The notes under the pieces: generated by a model
What the model was told of the DNA's origin: nothing
Seen by the model: only the letters and a program-made list of their open reading frames with translations
Database searches by the model: none
Assembly (NCBI RefSeq): GCF_019219065.1
Contig: NZ_JAHUWK010000017.1
Span: 1 to 63,587 of the forward strand
DNA from: Duganella sp. sic0402
GTDB lineage: Bacteria; Pseudomonadota; Gammaproteobacteria; Burkholderiales; Burkholderiaceae_D
Direction: 5' to 3'
DNA: 63,587 bases
Program-made: the position numbers and the translations under genes
Shown: one piece after another, positions 17,410 through 27,000 of the stretch
How positions within the stretch are numbered: position 1 is the first letter of the stretch
Layout: each line of letters begins with the position of its first letter

Positions 17410-18168
17410 TCACGCCTGGCCGGAAAGCGGGGAAGGGGGAATATCCCAGCCTGCCGTCACCTCGACCGGATAGCCGCGGCGGAAGTGGCTGGTCCACGGA
17501 TAGGCCGGGCGGTCGCTGCCGTCCTTCAGCTTGATCTTGCTGGTGTCGCAGATGTATTTGGCGGGGCTGCCGCCGGCCACGGTGTCCGGCGCCACGTCGC
17601 GCCCGACCATGCTGTGCGCCGCCACCAGCGCGCCACGCCCGACCTTGACGCCGGGCAGCACCACGCTCATGGTGGCCACCGCTGCATAGTCGCCGATCTC
17701 GCAGCCCAGCAGCACCGAGCTGGGCGGGTGCGGATCGTTGGTCAGCACCACGTACGGGAAGATCCAGACGAAGTTGCCGACCTTGGACATCTTGCCGATG
17801 TGGACATTCGAATGGAAACGCACATAGTCGCCGATCTGGCAGTCGCCCTGGATATCGCTCAGCGTGCCCAGCTGGAAGTTGGCGCCGGCCGTGGTTTTCT
17901 CGCGCACGGTGACGCGGTGGCCGGTGATGAACTTGTCGCCGAAGGTCGAGCCGGCGTACAGGATGGCGTGCGAGCGGATGGTCGAGTTGGCGCCGATGAT
18001 CAGCGGCAGGCCTTCCGCCAGCGGGCTCGGATAGCCGATCTCGCAGAAGCCGTCGATGCTGGTGTTGTCGCCGATCTGCACGTCGTCATGGACGATGGTG
18101 AACGGGCCGATGCTGACATTGGCGCCTAGCCTGGCCTTCGGCGATACCGATGCGCTGGGATGTATCAT
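17410..18168 (-). CDS. fdtC: Left-handed beta-helix sugar N-acetyltransferase (FdtC/QdtC-like)
   Basis: This 252-aa LpxA-superfamily acyltransferase is built from hexapeptide repeats through most of its length (IHPSASVSPKARLG, VSIGPFTIV, VQIGDNTSI, FHSNVHIG). A C-terminal extension contains AGGSPAKYI, the usual end of acetyltransferase helices. It has a good Shine-Dalgarno (GGAGG, 6 nt before the ATG). It lies immediately after an FdtB/QdtB-like aminotransferase and an FdtA-like isomerase. The expected reaction is acetyl-CoA-dependent acetylation of the 3-amino group of a dTDP-3-amino-3,6-dideoxyhexose. LpxA itself is unlikely because of the context and the long internal loop. Confidence 0.72.
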   Translation of the reverse strand: MIHPSASVSPKARLGANVSIGPFTIVHDDVQIGDNTSIDGFCEIGYPSPLAEGLPLIIGANSTIRSHAILYAGSTFGDKFITGHRVTVREKTTAGANFQLGTLSDIQGDCQIGDYVRFHSNVHIGKMSKVGNFVWIFPYVVLTNDPHPPSSVLLGCEIGDYAAVATMSVVLPGVKVGRGALVAAHSMVGRDVAPDTVAGGSPAKYICDTSKIKLKDGSDRPAYPWTSHFRRGYPVEVTAGWDIPPSPLSGQA

Positions 18169-18214
18169 GCGTCTCCTCCGTAGTGGTTTTTTATGTGCTT
18201 ATTTGTGTGCTGGC

Positions 18215-19321
18215 CTATGCATTGAGCGCCTTGCGCACGGCGGCGCACACTTCCAGCGCCTGCGCCTCGCTCATGGTCGGCCCGATCGGCAGACTCAGCA
18301 CCTCGCGGTGGATCGCCTCGGCCAGCGGAAAGTCGCCTTCCTTGTAGCCCTGGTCGGCGTAGGCCGGCTGCAGGTGCGGCGGCACCGGATAGTGGACGAT
18401 GGTGCCAACGCCCTGTTCGGCCAGCGCCTTGGCCAGCACGTCGCGCTGCGGGTGGCGCACCACGTACAAATGCCAGACCGGCTCGGCCCAGGATGGAATC
18501 TCTGGCAGCACCAGGCCGGCGATGCCGGCCAGTTCCTGCTGGTAGATGGCGGCGATGGCGCGGCGGCGCTGGTTGTCGCCGTCCAGCGCCGGCAGCTTGA
18601 CCGCCAGCAGTGCCGCCTGCAGCTCGTCCAGGCGCGAGTTATAGCCCGGCACCTGGTTGTAGTATTTGATCTTGGAACCGTAGTTGCGGTAGGTGCGGAT
18701 GCGTTCGGCCAGCGCGTCGTCGCTGGTGGTGACGGCGCCGCCGTCGCCCAGCGCGCCCAGGTTCTTGCCCGGATAGAAGCTGAAGGCGGCAGCGTCGCCC
18801 AGCTGGCCGACCACGCCGCCATGGTAGCGCGCGCCATGCGCCTGCGCCGCATCCTCGATCAGCTTCAGGCCGCGGCGGCGGGCGATGTCCTGCAGCGGCG
18901 CCATGTCGGCTGGCTGGCCGTACAGGTGCACCGCGAGGATGGCCTTGGTGTTGGCGCCGATGGCCGCTTCCACCCGCGCCGGATCGAGGTTGTAGGTGCC
19001 TTCCAGCGGCTCCACCGGCACCGGTCGCGCGCCGCAGTGGCTGACCGCCAGCCAGGTGGCGATGAAGGTGTTGGATGGCACGATCACCTCGTCGCCGGGA
19101 CCGATGCCGTAGCCTTTCAGGATCAGGAAAATGGCGTCCAGGCCGTTGGCCACGCCGATGCCGTGGGCGCTGCCGCAGTATTCGGCAAAGCTGGCTTCAA
19201 AGGCAGCGGTTTCAGCGCCGAGGACATACCAGCCGGAGTTCAGCACGCGCTTGAACGCGGCTTCCAGGCCGGCGGCGTGCACCTGATTGATGGCTTTCAG
19301 GTCGAGGAAGGGGACGCTCAT
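18215..19321 (-). CDS. fdtB: DegT/DnrJ-family sugar aminotransferase (FdtB/QdtB-like)
   Basis: This 368-aa PLP-dependent sugar aminotransferase has catalytic Lys186 in SFYPGKNLGALGDGG, the cofactor aspartate in KLIEDAAQAHGA, and the SNTFIATWLA segment. The N-terminus VPFLDLKAINQ is typical for the 3-amino sugar branch. Together with the adjacent FdtA-like cupin and FdtC-like acetyltransferase it should aminate C3 of dTDP-3-keto-6-deoxyhexose to give Fuc3N or Qui3N. The choice between the two sugars depends on the isomerase and cannot be read here. It starts 7 nt after the isomerase gene. Confidence 0.85.
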   Translation of the reverse strand: MSVPFLDLKAINQVHAAGLEAAFKRVLNSGWYVLGAETAAFEASFAEYCGSAHGIGVANGLDAIFLILKGYGIGPGDEVIVPSNTFIATWLAVSHCGARPVPVEPLEGTYNLDPARVEAAIGANTKAILAVHLYGQPADMAPLQDIARRRGLKLIEDAAQAHGARYHGGVVGQLGDAAAFSFYPGKNLGALGDGGAVTTSDDALAERIRTYRNYGSKIKYYNQVPGYNSRLDELQAALLAVKLPALDGDNQRRRAIAAIYQQELAGIAGLVLPEIPSWAEPVWHLYVVRHPQRDVLAKALAEQGVGTIVHYPVPPHLQPAYADQGYKEGDFPLAEAIHREVLSLPIGPTMSEAQALEVCAAVRKALNA

Positions 19322-19328
19322 GCAATGC

Positions 19329-19745
19329 TCACTTGATGATGTGTTGGTGTGTTGCAGCCACGAATTCGTCGTAGTCGTGGTAGTAGTCTTTGGGGTCGTA
19401 CAGGGTCGAGGCCAGCACCAGGCAGACGCCGCCGGACGAGAAGTTCTCGACTTCGCGCCACATCATGCCCGGCACGTACAAGCCGTAGTAGGAACGGTTG
19501 AGGTGGATTTTCTTGCGCTGGTAGCCGTCGTCGACCACCACGTCGAAACTGCCGGACATGGCGATGAATAGCTGCTGCAGCTCGATGTGGCCGTGGCCGG
19601 CGCGCGAGGAGCCGCCCGGCACGTCATACAGGTAGTACACCCGCTTGATGTCGAACGGCACGTGGATGCCGCCTTCGATCACCGACAGGTTGCCGCGCGG
19701 ATCGTGGTGCTTGGGCAGGTCGATGATGCGGCATTGGTCCATCAT
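19329..19745 (-). CDS. fdtA: Cupin dTDP-4-keto-6-deoxyglucose 3,4-ketoisomerase (FdtA/QdtA-like)
   Basis: This 138-aa single-cupin protein of the WxcM-like/FdtA family has the diagnostic stretches DPRGNLSVIEGG, FDIKRVYYLYDVPGG, RAGHGHIELQQLFIA and YVPGMMWREVENFS. It should move the keto group of dTDP-4-keto-6-deoxyglucose from C4 to C3 before transamination. The start at 19745 was chosen because its ATG overlaps the stop of the glycosyltransferase gene as ATGA; an ATG directly after it (19742) is equally possible. RmlA and RmlB, needed to make the substrate, are not in the window. Confidence 0.82.
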   Translation of the reverse strand: MMDQCRIIDLPKHHDPRGNLSVIEGGIHVPFDIKRVYYLYDVPGGSSRAGHGHIELQQLFIAMSGSFDVVVDDGYQRKKIHLNRSYYGLYVPGMMWREVENFSSGGVCLVLASTLYDPKDYYHDYDEFVAATHQHIIK

Positions 19746-20644
19746 GGCGCTGCACCTGCCGCACCTGCCGCATCGGCTGCCGCCAGATGCTGGTGCATGC
19801 GCTCGCACGACTGGCCGACCATCGGGAACACCCGGTGCAGGCGGGCGGTCATATCGTCCACCATCGGCACCAGCGCGCGCAGTTCGTTAATGTTCAGCAC
19901 GCCGGCGATCTGCGACTCGATCGCCAGGTCGATATAGTCGGAGAAGCAGTAGCCGAAATTCGGATTGACCTTGGGATTGGAGTTCGATTCCAGCCGCTGG
20001 TCGTGCCGGAAGTAGCTCAGTTCCTCGTCGATGTAGAACATATGGCCGTCGCCGGCCAGGTTGATGTAGGCGGCGACGTCGGCCAGGCCTTTGCTGCAAT
20101 CATGGCCGCCGTAGTGGAACAGCCGCAGCGGGCCGACTTCCCACAGGCGCTCGCGGCGCAGCATGATCGAGCTGAATTCGCCGATGAAGTTGCGCATGCC
20201 CAGCATCATCGAGCGCTGCATTTCGCGTCCCGGCAGCGAGCCGCTGACCTGGTAAGGGCGGCGGGTCTCGGTGCGCTCGTTCTGCACATTGATCACCTCG
20301 GAGGCGGAAAACACCAGCTGCACTTCCGGCGCCATGTGCATGGTGGCGACCATGCGCTCGACGCAGAACGGGTGCAGGATGTCGTCGTCGAACAGCGGCT
20401 TGATCAGGTCGCCCTTGGCCGAGTACAGCGAACTGAGCACGTTCTGGTTCCGCACGGCCGGGTTGCGCTGGTAGATCACCTGCGGGAAACGCGCGCAGAT
20501 CTGCTTGATCTCTTCGGTCGGGCAATTGTCGCTGACCATGATTTCAATGTGCGGATAGGTCTGGCCGATGGCCGAGCGCAGGCATTGTTCAAAGTGGCCC
20601 GCCTTGTAGGACGGGATCACGATACTGACTAAAGGCAAACTCAT
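19742..20644 (-). CDS. Family 2 (GT-A) glycosyltransferase
   Basis: This 300-aa GT2 enzyme begins SLPLVSIVIPSYKAGHFEQCLRSAIGQTYPHIEIMVSDN, the classical N-terminal unit. A DDD metal/donor motif sits in KPLFDDDILHPF and a GEFSSIMLRRE segment lies before the acceptor half. The start at 20644 is supported by an AGGA Shine-Dalgarno (AAAGGAACC); an upstream in-frame start at 20680 lacks one. It is joined to fdtA by ATGA and starts 17 nt after the end of the GT41 fusion gene. It probably transfers the 3-acetamido sugar or its neighbour in the glycan. Confidence 0.88.
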   Translation of the reverse strand: MSLPLVSIVIPSYKAGHFEQCLRSAIGQTYPHIEIMVSDNCPTEEIKQICARFPQVIYQRNPAVRNQNVLSSLYSAKGDLIKPLFDDDILHPFCVERMVATMHMAPEVQLVFSASEVINVQNERTETRRPYQVSGSLPGREMQRSMMLGMRNFIGEFSSIMLRRERLWEVGPLRLFHYGGHDCSKGLADVAAYINLAGDGHMFYIDEELSYFRHDQRLESNSNPKVNPNFGYCFSDYIDLAIESQIAGVLNINELRALVPMVDDMTARLHRVFPMVGQSCERMHQHLAAADAAGAAGAAP

Positions 20645-20660
20645 GAGGGGTTCCTTTGTT

Positions 20661-23600
20661 TCAGACGGCGACCGCGGCAATGATGTATTGCCATGGCAGC
20701 GCGTCTTCCACTGCCGCTACCGGGTCGATGCCGCTGGCGCCGGCCATCATGCGGATGGCGGGCAGGTATTTTTCACGCGAGGGTTCATCGATGATGCGGG
20801 CGCTGCCGCCGCTCACCTGGAAGCCCGACTGCTGCAGCATTTCCAGCATCACGCCACGGGTGAACAGGCGCTTGCGGTGCTTTTCGATGCCGGTGTCGCC
20901 GTAGCGCATATCGCCGGCGTTCAGGCGCGCCTGCATGCCCCAGTGCTGGAAGTTGCGCACCGCCAGCACGATCCGGCCGCCGGGGGCGATGCTGGTGCGG
21001 ATCTTTTGCAGCAGCGTCCATGGATCGTCGCAGCGCTCCAGCGCCTCATCCAGCACCCAGCAGTCGGCCTTGCGCACATGGTCCCACAGCTCGGCGCCGG
21101 CATGCTCGATGTCCTCGTTGAACACGAAATCGCAATGCGGGCGCGCCGCCTGGGCTGGCGCCGGCGATGCTTCAATACCGGTGTAGTTGCAGACCGCGTT
21201 GCGCTGGCGATAGGCCTTGGCGAAGGCGCCGTCGCCGCAGCCGATTTCGACGATCTTGCGCGCTTCCAGCGGCACGAATTGCAGCAGATCCTGGTTGTAG
21301 GTGTTGGTCGCGCTTGGCAGGTCGTAGTGGTAGCCGCCGGTGCGCAGCACCGTGCCCTGCCAGTCGTGCTTGATGAAATGGCGCTTCGGCTGGCGGGCGA
21401 AGTCTTCGCGCACCCAGTCGAGCGAGCCGATCAGGTCGCGCGCGCCGGCCGCGTGCAGCGCCACCATGGTCGGGATCAGCGGTGCGCCGTGCTTGATCGG
21501 CAGCGGCCACTGGCGCATCACTTCGATATTGGTCAGCATGCAGGCCGGGTGCAGATACGGGATAGGGCCGTCGGGACGGTCGTAGCCCTGATCGGTGACC
21601 GGCTGGATGCTGCCGACGCCGTACATGCCGGGACGCAGCGCGGCGTGCAGCGACTCCAGGAAGCCGGCGCGCAGGATCTCCACATCGGAATCGAGGAACA
21701 GCACTTCGCCGGACAGGCCCAGGTGGTTGATCGCCCACGCCATGCCGGGGCCGTGGTGGATGTTGTAGCCGAACGGAATGAACTCGACATTGTCATGGCC
21801 GGCGGCGATGGCGCGGATCTGCTCGGCCACGTCCGGGTTGGAGCCGTCAATGACGTACACGCGGTTGGTGTAGAACTGGCGCAGCGTGCGCAGCAGTGCT
21901 TCGATCAGGTCGGGCGCGTTGTACGACACCGTGACCACCGGGATCTGGTCGATGCGCACCGGCGCGGCCGGCGCCAGCTGGTCCTCGGCCGGATGTACCG
22001 CGTGGGTCGGCGTCGGCAGCCGTGGCGCGGCTGGTTTGGCCACTTGTTGCAGCAGCTGTTCCAGGTTGCGCACGAAGCGCGGGCTGTCGAACAGCGCGCA
22101 GCTCAGGCGGTTGGCCTGCAGCTGGCGCTTCATGGCGGCGATCTGCGCCGGCGCGTTGGCCAGCGCCACGGCTTTTTCCTCGTAGTCGGCAAAGTTGTAG
22201 GTGATCAGCTGCGGCAGTTCGACCGCGCGCAGCAGGCTGCCGGCCATGCGCGACGAGAAGGTGCGGCCGGCGCAGGTCAGCAGCGGCAGGCCGGCCCACA
22301 GCGCATCGCTGGCGGTGGTGCCGGCGTTGAATGGGTAGGTGTCGAGGAACAGGTCGGCCAGCTGGTAGCGCGCCAGGTATTCGGCCGGGGTGGCGCGGGT
22401 ATTGAAGATCAGGCGCTGGCGGGCGATGCCGGCCTGTTCGGCCTGGCGGCACAGGTTCTCGCGCACTTCCGGATAATCGGCCACCAGCCACAGCACGCTG
22501 TTGGGCACGCGGCGCAGGATGTTCATCCAGGTGCCGAACACCTCGGGCGTGAATTTGAAGTTGTTGTTGAACGAGCAGAACACGAAGGCGTCATCCGGCA
22601 GATTGACGCTGGCGCGGCTCGGCTTGGGCGCGATCTGGCGCTGGCGGTCGTTGATCTGGAAGGTGTCCGGCAGGTACAGCGGCTTTTCGCTGAAATGCTC
22701 GGCCATCTCCGGGGTGATCAGGAATTCGTCGGCCAGCACATAGTCGACACCGGGCAGGCCGGTGCTGCCGGGGAAGCCGAGGTAGGTCAGCTGCACCGGC
22801 GCCGGACGGTAGGCCAGGATGTTGGGACGCGCACCCAGGGTCAGGCCGTGCAGGTCGACCAGGATGTCGATCTCGTGCGCGCGGATGGTGCGCGCCGCCT
22901 GTTCGTCGCTGAGCTTGTCGATGCGGATGTAGTGGTCCATCGCCTTGACCACGCGCGCGCGCAGCGGCGTGCGGTCGTCATTGCTCCAGCTGAAGGCGTA
23001 TACCTCGAATTTGTTGCGGTCGTGCAGTTCGTACAGCTCGGCGGTCAGGATCGACACCGCGTGCGAGCAGAAGTCGGAAGACAGGTAGCCTATGCGCAGG
23101 CGCTGGTGGCCGTAGCCGTGCGCGCCGGTCAGCGGCGCCACGGCGGCGTTGACCTTGTCGGTGATGAAGCGCCTGGCGGCGGCCAGCTGCTGGGCCGGGT
23201 CGTCGGAGGCGCTGAGCATGGCCAGCGCCGAGGTGCCTTCCATCATGGTGGCCAGCGAAATATGCTCCAGGCCGCTGTACACCGGCCATTCGCACTGCTT
23301 CTGGCGCAGGTGCACCCAGTGGGTCATCACATTCGCCTGCTGCGGATCGACACGCAGGCTCTGCGCCAGCATGGCTTCCGCTTCCGGATAGCGCTTGCGG
23401 ATTTCCAGCAGGCGGCCGAGATTGTTCAGGGTTTGCAGGTGCAGCGTCGTCTGGGTCTTGATTTCCGGCTCCAGCGGACCGTCAAGAATGGCCTGCCAGG
23501 TGGCCAGCGCCTCGTCCGGGCGGCCGGTGCGTTCCAGCAGCGTGCCGAGGTTGAGACGGCCTTCGACAAAATTCGGGTTGAGCGCGATCGCCTTGCGCAG

Positions 23601-23867
23601 CATCTGTTCGGCACCGGGATCGTCGCCGGCGGCCGACAGCACCACCGCCAGGTTGAAGCAGGCCGCATAGATCAGCGGCGACGGCGTGTGCTCGATCCAG
23701 GCGCGGTACAGCGCTATCGCGGCTGGCAGCTGGTTGCTTTCCTGGAGCACGGCGGCGCCGGCAAACAAATCGGCAATCGACAACTGGCCCCCGGTGGCCA
23801 GCGCCATGAAGTTGCCCAGCGGGCTGTTGTCGGGGGAAGGAGGTACTGCGGATGCTTGTGAGGTCAT
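20661..23867 (-). CDS. TPR-GT41-GT2-methyltransferase four-part fusion enzyme
   Basis: This 1068-aa protein has four parts. TPR-like repeats occupy about residues 40-200. A SPINDLY/OGT-like GT41 region (about 255-620) shows LRIGYLSSDFCSHAVSIL with His269, FCSFNNNFKFTPEVF with Lys438, and YPFNAGTTASDALWAG with the donor-loop Thr517-Thr518 and Asp521. All key OGT positions are kept. A GT2-type domain (about 655-860) has VVTVSYNAPDLIEALL and the metal motif LFLDSDVEI. A class I methyltransferase domain (about 870-1030) has KIVEIGCGDGAFAKAY and a cytosolic end. One polypeptide could thus prime a Ser/Thr residue, extend it and methyl-cap the sugar (inference). It lies next to the 3029-aa Ser/Thr-rich repeat protein, on the same strand, with fdtABC downstream. 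Confidence 0.85.
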   Translation of the reverse strand: MTSQASAVPPSPDNSPLGNFMALATGGQLSIADLFAGAAVLQESNQLPAAIALYRAWIEHTPSPLIYAACFNLAVVLSAAGDDPGAEQMLRKAIALNPNFVEGRLNLGTLLERTGRPDEALATWQAILDGPLEPEIKTQTTLHLQTLNNLGRLLEIRKRYPEAEAMLAQSLRVDPQQANVMTHWVHLRQKQCEWPVYSGLEHISLATMMEGTSALAMLSASDDPAQQLAAARRFITDKVNAAVAPLTGAHGYGHQRLRIGYLSSDFCSHAVSILTAELYELHDRNKFEVYAFSWSNDDRTPLRARVVKAMDHYIRIDKLSDEQAARTIRAHEIDILVDLHGLTLGARPNILAYRPAPVQLTYLGFPGSTGLPGVDYVLADEFLITPEMAEHFSEKPLYLPDTFQINDRQRQIAPKPSRASVNLPDDAFVFCSFNNNFKFTPEVFGTWMNILRRVPNSVLWLVADYPEVRENLCRQAEQAGIARQRLIFNTRATPAEYLARYQLADLFLDTYPFNAGTTASDALWAGLPLLTCAGRTFSSRMAGSLLRAVELPQLITYNFADYEEKAVALANAPAQIAAMKRQLQANRLSCALFDSPRFVRNLEQLLQQVAKPAAPRLPTPTHAVHPAEDQLAPAAPVRIDQIPVVTVSYNAPDLIEALLRTLRQFYTNRVYVIDGSNPDVAEQIRAIAAGHDNVEFIPFGYNIHHGPGMAWAINHLGLSGEVLFLDSDVEILRAGFLESLHAALRPGMYGVGSIQPVTDQGYDRPDGPIPYLHPACMLTNIEVMRQWPLPIKHGAPLIPTMVALHAAGARDLIGSLDWVREDFARQPKRHFIKHDWQGTVLRTGGYHYDLPSATNTYNQDLLQFVPLEARKIVEIGCGDGAFAKAYRQRNAVCNYTGIEASPAPAQAARPHCDFVFNEDIEHAGAELWDHVRKADCWVLDEALERCDDPWTLLQKIRTSIAPGGRIVLAVRNFQHWGMQARLNAGDMRYGDTGIEKHRKRLFTRGVMLEMLQQSGFQVSGGSARIIDEPSREKYLPAIRMMAGASGIDPVAAVEDALPWQYIIAAVAV

Positions 23868-23956
23868 GGCAGAGCGTAAGTTGATCGGTCTGTCCTATGA
23901 TACCTTTTTGTCGCAGCGCAGGGGCAACTTTTGGCTGTGAGCAAGAGCCTAAACGC

Positions 23957-24002
23957 CCCGCTGTTTGCGGGATGGCGGGCCGCCGCGTGTGGCGGCGGCC
24001 CG
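23957..24002 (-). terminator. Two GC hairpins after the giant repeat gene
   Basis: An 11-bp GC-only stem (23976-23986 with 23992-24002) lies 8 nt beyond the stop of the giant gene. A second stem (23957-23961 with 23967-23971) follows. No T run follows on the minus strand, so this may be a weak or attenuating terminator that lets some transcription continue into the GT41 fusion gene. Confidence 0.4.
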
Positions 24003-24010
24003 GTGGCGGT

Positions 24011-27000
24011 TTAGCGCGCCGCGACGCCGAACCAGTGCGCCGCGCTGTCTTCCACCCGCTGCGGCTTGCTCAGCGCCGCAGCGGCGCCTTGCAGGCCTTG
24101 CGCGGCGCGGTACTGCTGCAGCGCTTCGGCCAGCGCCAGCGCTGGCGCGGACGCTGCTGCGCTGGCGGCCGAAGCCGGCGTGGCCAGCAGTTGTTGCGCC
24201 GGCGCTGCAGGCGTGCTGGCGGTTTCCGCATAAGCGCTGATCGACGCCGTCAGGCCGCGCGCTTGTTGTTGCAGTGGGGCAGCCGTTGTTGCCGAGGCGG
24301 TCTGTGCCAGGAACCACACGTCAGCGCTGGCGTGGCTGCTGCCGTCGCCGCTGGTGTAGCTGGAGGCCAGGCCGACCAGGTTGCCGTTCTGCTGTTCCAG
24401 CACGTTGCGCGCGCTGGTGTCGATGGCGGCGATGCCCAGCTGTTGCAGGCTGTGCAGCTCGTCGGCCTGGCTGATGCCGTCGGAATTGGCGTCCACCCAC
24501 ACCCGCAGCGCGCCATAGGCGCTGTCGGCGCTGGTGATCTTGCCATCGCCGTCGCTGTCGAGTTCGCGCAGCGCGGCATAGCCGTCGGCCGCCTTGCTGC
24601 CGTCTTTGAGCGTGGTGGCGCTGCCAAACAGTTCACCGCCGTCGTTGATCACGCCGTCGCCGTTGCGGTCCAGTACCAGCAGCCCGTCGTGGGCGTCGAC
24701 CCAGCCGGTGTGCACCGCCTGGCCTTCGGCGCGGATGTCGAACTGTACTCCGGCCGCCAGGCTCAGCGTGCGCACGCCGTTGCCGTCCAGGTCAAGGATC
24801 AGCGGGGTGGCGTAGTTCACCGAGGATGGATTCAGCGCCATGGTCTGCGCCACCGACATCGCCGCCACCTGGGTGGCGGTAAAGGCATTGGCCTGCGCCA
24901 GGCTGAGCGCCGTCAGGCCGGCGGTGGCCAGCACCGCCACCTGGTCGACATCGAAGGCGGCCAGTTGCGGCGTGCTGAAGGCGATCAGCTGGCTGGTTTT
25001 CAGGTTGGCGACCTGGGTGGTGCTGAGGCCGGCGATCTGGGCGGTCGACAGGTAGCCGATCTGGCTGCTGGTCAGTGCGCCCACCTGGCTGGTGTTCCAG
25101 GCGCCCAGCTGGCTGGTGCTGAAGGCGCTGATCTGGTCGATGCTGAACGCGGCGATCTGGGCGTTTTTCAGCGCACCCATCTGCAGCGTGGTCAGCTGGC
25201 TGGCCTGCAGCCCGCTCAATGCGGTCAGCTGGGTGTTGGCCAGTGCCTGCACCTGGGTGGTGGTCAGCGCTTGCAACTGCTCGCTGCCCAGCGCCGCCAT
25301 CTGGTCGACGCTCAGGCCCGGCAGCTGGCTCAGCTTGATCGAGGCGATCTGCTCGGTGCTCAGCGCCTGTACCTGCTGGTTGGACAGCGCACCCAGCTGG
25401 GCGGTGCCCAGGTAGCCGATCTGCGCGGTGCGCAGCGCAGCGATCTGGCCGGTGCGCATGGCGAACAGCTGGTCGGCGGTCAGCGCGCCCAGCTGGGCGC
25501 TGGTCAGCGCCTGCACCTGGCTGGTGTTGAGGCTGGCCAGGTGGCTGGCTTCCAGGCTGGACAGTTGCAGCGTGCCGAGTGCGGCGATGCTGGCGCTGGA
25601 CAGCACGTCCAGCTGCGCGGTGGACAGCGCATTCAGGGTATCGGCACTGAAGGCCGCCACTTGCTGGGTGCTCAGCGCCTGCAACTGCTCGCTGCGCAGC
25701 GTTGCAGCCTGGCCAGTCGCCAGCGCCGCCACTTGCAGCGTGGTCAGGGCGCGGACCTGGGCGGTGCTCAGCACCTGGGTCTGGGCGGTGGCCAGGCCGC
25801 CGAACTGGGCGGCGCTGAGCGCTGCCAGGTCCTGGGTGTCCAGCGCGGCGATCTGGTCGGTGCCCAGCACTGCCAGCTGGTCGGCGTTCAGGGCCGGCAT
25901 CTGCGCGGTGCTCAGGCCGCCGATCTGGTCGGTGCTGAGTGCGGCGATCTGGGTGGTGCTGAGACTGGCCAGCTGGGTGCTGGTCAGCGCGCCCACCTGG
26001 GCGTATTGCAGCGCCTGCACCTGGCTGGCGCTGAGCGCCGCCAGGCTGTCCAGGCTGAAGCCGTAGGCCAGCTGGGCTGTGCTGAAGGCGGCCACCTGGC
26101 TGCTGTTCAGCGCCGCCACCTGGCTGGTGGCGAGGCCGGCCAGCAGCTGCGCCGTGCCCAGCGCCGCCACTTGCGCGGCCAGCAGGGCGTTCAGCTGGTC
26201 GTTGCCCAGGGCGCTGATTTGCAGCGCGCTCAGCGTCGCCAGCTGGCGCGTGCCCAGTGCTTGCAGGTCAACCGTCTCCAGTGCCGCGACCTGGTCGCTG
26301 CCGAGCGCGGCAATCTGCTGCGTGCCCAGCGTGGCTGCCTGGGCGGTGGTCAGGGCGACGATCTGCTCGCTGCGCAGCGCCGCGATCTGGTCGGTGCTGA
26401 GCGCGGTGCTCTGCGCGGTGCGCAAGGCGGCGATCTGTGCGGTATGCAAGGCGGCGATGCCGTCCGAACCCAGGCCATACACCAGCTGGGCGGTGCTGAA
26501 CGCCGCGATATTGGCGCTGTCGAGCGCCGCCAGCTGATCACTGCCGAGTACGCTCACCTGCACGGTGCCGAGCGCCGCCGCCTGGGCGCTGGTCAGCGCC
26601 GCGATCTGTTGCGTGCTGATGCCCTGGCTTAGCTGTTCGGTGGTCAGCGCGGCGATCTGCGCGGTGGTCAAGGCCGCCAGTTGCGGCGCCAGCAGTGCCT
26701 GCAGCTGGTCGGCGCGCAGTTGCACCAGTTGGGCCGTGCCAAGCGCGGCCAGGTCTTCGGTTTCCAGCGCAACCAGCTGGTCGCTGGCCAGCGACGTCAG
26801 CTGGGTGCTGCCCAGTGCGCGTGCCTGCAAGGTGCTGAGCGCAACGATCTGGTCGGTGGTCAGCGCACCGAACTGTTCCGAATGCAGCGCGCGCAGTGCG
26901 GCGGTATTCAGCACGGCAAACTGGCTGGTGGTCAGGGCGCTCAGTTGCGCGGTCGCCAGGCTGGCCGACTGGCTGCCGGTCAGGGCGCTGATTTGCGCGC

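Noticed and set aside
20643..23861. Open frame of 1072 codons antisense to the GT41 fusion gene
   Set aside because: Its His/Arg/Gln/Val-rich composition is typical of the antisense of high-GC genes. The opposite strand encodes clear TPR, GT41, GT2 and methyltransferase motifs.
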